From CAZVCJ01 sp964625745 (GTDB lineage Bacteria > Chloroflexota > Anaerolineae > VGOG01), in NCBI GenBank assembly GCA_964625745.1, contig CAZVCJ010000011.1:1-45468 (forward strand): DNA of 45,468 nucleotides, read 5' to 3'. The position numbers and the translations under genes are program-made. Of this stretch, positions 44,699-45,468 are shown one piece after another (position 1 is the first letter of the stretch; each line of letters starts with the position of its first letter). A model generated the notes under the pieces. It had not been told where the DNA came from. It did no database searches and saw only the letters and a list, made by a program, of their open reading frames with translations.

Positions 44699-45468
44699 TC
44701 ATCGCAACCTCTCCAATAGAGTTCGATAGAAGTAGGCTTTGTCCTGAGTCCTGATGAAGCAACAGGCGTGGGGGCTGGCGGTGATCACCACCCTGTCGGC
44801 ATCTTTTAGCTCCACGTCGAACTGGCCGTCAACGGTGAGGATGGCGCGGTGGTCGGTGGAAACCTGCACCTCGACCCGCGCTCCCTGGGAGAGGACGACT
44901 GCCCGATCCAGGCACAGGTGAGGGGCGATGGGAATGAGCAGGATGTTCTTCAGCTCAGGGGGCAGGATGGGGCCGCCCACCGCCAGGGCGTAGGCCGTGG
45001 AACCGGTGGCGGTGGCCACGATTAGCCCGTCGGCGGCATAGGTGGTCAGATACTCACCGTCAATATGAGTGGCCAGGCGAACTACGCGGGCCAGAGTCCC
45101 CCGTCCGACCACGAACTCGTTGAGTGCCTCACCGGCCCAGGCGTCGTCCTGAGCCCTTCGACTATGCTCAGGACAGGCTTGTCGAAGGGATGCAGCGTTC
45201 TCCCCTTCGACAGCCCTTCGACGCGGCTCAGGACACCCCTCCCGCCGCAGTTCAGCCTGGAGCATCATGCGCTCTTCGAGCCAGTATTTGCCCTCCATGA
45301 TGAGGGAGAGCTTCTCAGGCCAGTCTCCACGCTCCATCTCGGCCAGGAAGCCCACCCGACCCAGGTTGAGACCCAGGATAGGGACAGAGTGTTCGGCGGC
45401 TACCCGCGCTGCCCGCAGGATAGTGCCATCGCCCCCTAAGGTGATCAAGAAATCGAGAGCATCCACGT
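44699..45468 (-). CDS. nadK: NAD kinase, partial (5' end beyond the window), with an inserted repeat segment
   Basis: Phosphorylates NAD to NADP. Visible: the active-site GGDGTILRAAR, LGLNLGRVGFLAEM, LNEFVVGRG, the catalytic/NAD-binding segment GEYLTTYAADGLIVATATGSTAYALAVGGP, PIAPHLCLDRAVVL, and the C-terminal VDGQFDVELKDADRVVI. The start lies to the right of the window. Between MMLQAELRREG and ALNEFVVGRG, where NAD kinases normally have only a few residues, there are ~35 extra residues including EPRRRAVEGENAASLRQACP. They are encoded by REP-like palindromes (45147-45236) and stay in frame. They would form a surface loop, so activity may persist. Confidence 0.93.
   Translation of the reverse strand, partial: VDALDFLITLGGDGTILRAARVAAEHSVPILGLNLGRVGFLAEMERGDWPEKLSLIMEGKYWLEERMMLQAELRREGCPEPRRRAVEGENAASLRQACPEHSRRAQDDAWAGEALNEFVVGRGTLARVVRLATHIDGEYLTTYAADGLIVATATGSTAYALAVGGPILPPELKNILLIPIAPHLCLDRAVVLSQGARVEVQVSTDHRAILTVDGQFDVELKDADRVVITASPHACCFIRTQDKAYFYRTLLERLR
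45147..45236. repeat. REP-like palindrome cluster inside nadK
   Basis: Successive family members: CCTGAGCCCTTCGACTATGC..., GGACAGGCTTGTCGAAGGGA..., CAGCCCTTCGACGCGGCTCA.... The inserted block leaves the nadK frame open. Confidence 0.8.

Overview
The window is a GC-rich bacterial chromosome segment, most probably from an uncultured anaerobic Chloroflexota (Anaerolineae-like) genome. Three things suggest this. The housekeeping order is rpsB-tsf-pyrH-frr-uppS-cdsA followed by rho. There are anaerobic and selenium/tungsten-type enzymes (SelD, an aldehyde:ferredoxin oxidoreductase, YqeC/MocA). Short dispersed palindromes of the TGTCCTGAGC-n-GTCGAAGG type, common in such genomes to my knowledge, occur both between and inside genes. 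The phylum is an inference; no rRNA or tRNA lies in the window.

Layout, left to right. 1-5256 (minus): a dipeptide/oligopeptide-type ABC importer operon (binding lipoprotein, two permeases, ATPase cut by the left edge) with an Asp/Glu/hydantoin racemase-family gene between the permeases. 5.5-9 kb (minus): a PGRP-type amidase and a glycosidase-like multidomain protein, separated by a 142-bp MITE-like element with a 10-bp target duplication. 9.2-17.1 kb (minus): a LysM/M23 peptidase, rho, cdsA, uppS, frr, pyrH, tsf and rpsB. 17.3-18.4 kb: a Trm112-like protein and a membrane-anchored Amidase_3.

18.4-23.3 kb (plus) is the most interesting part: a selenium operon (YedE-type membrane protein, TusA-like, class-V cysteine desulfurase, DUF3343, YedF, SelD). 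SelD is itself a selenoprotein: an in-frame UGA sits at codon 17, the catalytic Cys17 position of the E. coli enzyme, so ordinary gene calling loses its first 20 codons. Upstream of yedE is a leader RNA holding a tiny ORF that ends in UGA, a 12-bp hairpin whose GGUU loop begins exactly 18 nt after that UGA (the spacing and GGU loop of the E. coli fdhF SECIS as I recall it), alternative pairings and an intrinsic terminator. I propose a selenocysteine-sensing attenuator.

23.4-34 kb: birA, a HIT protein, an MFS exporter plus thiolase, a minus-strand operon of SCP2 / DUF4242-like / iron alcohol dehydrogenase / tungsten AOR genes, a class-I glutamine amidotransferase, and a broken sigma-region-2/transposase gene frameshifted by small palindromic insertions. 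34.3-36.6 kb: one 773-residue YqeC-MocA-HAD fusion, which ties the region to selenium-dependent molybdenum hydroxylase maturation. 36.8-45.5 kb: an S9 peptidase, a Thr/Pro-rich lipoprotein, recN, a zinc-finger membrane protein, a TIM-barrel isomerase-like gene, an MFS transporter and nadK (cut by the right edge), the last carrying an in-frame repeat insertion.

A recurring theme is a dense load of short palindromic repeats that insert into genes, nest in one another, and in one case encode the linker of a fused protein. Many sigma70-type promoters with an exact 17-bp spacer can be read directly. All calls come from reading the sequence; no database search was run.
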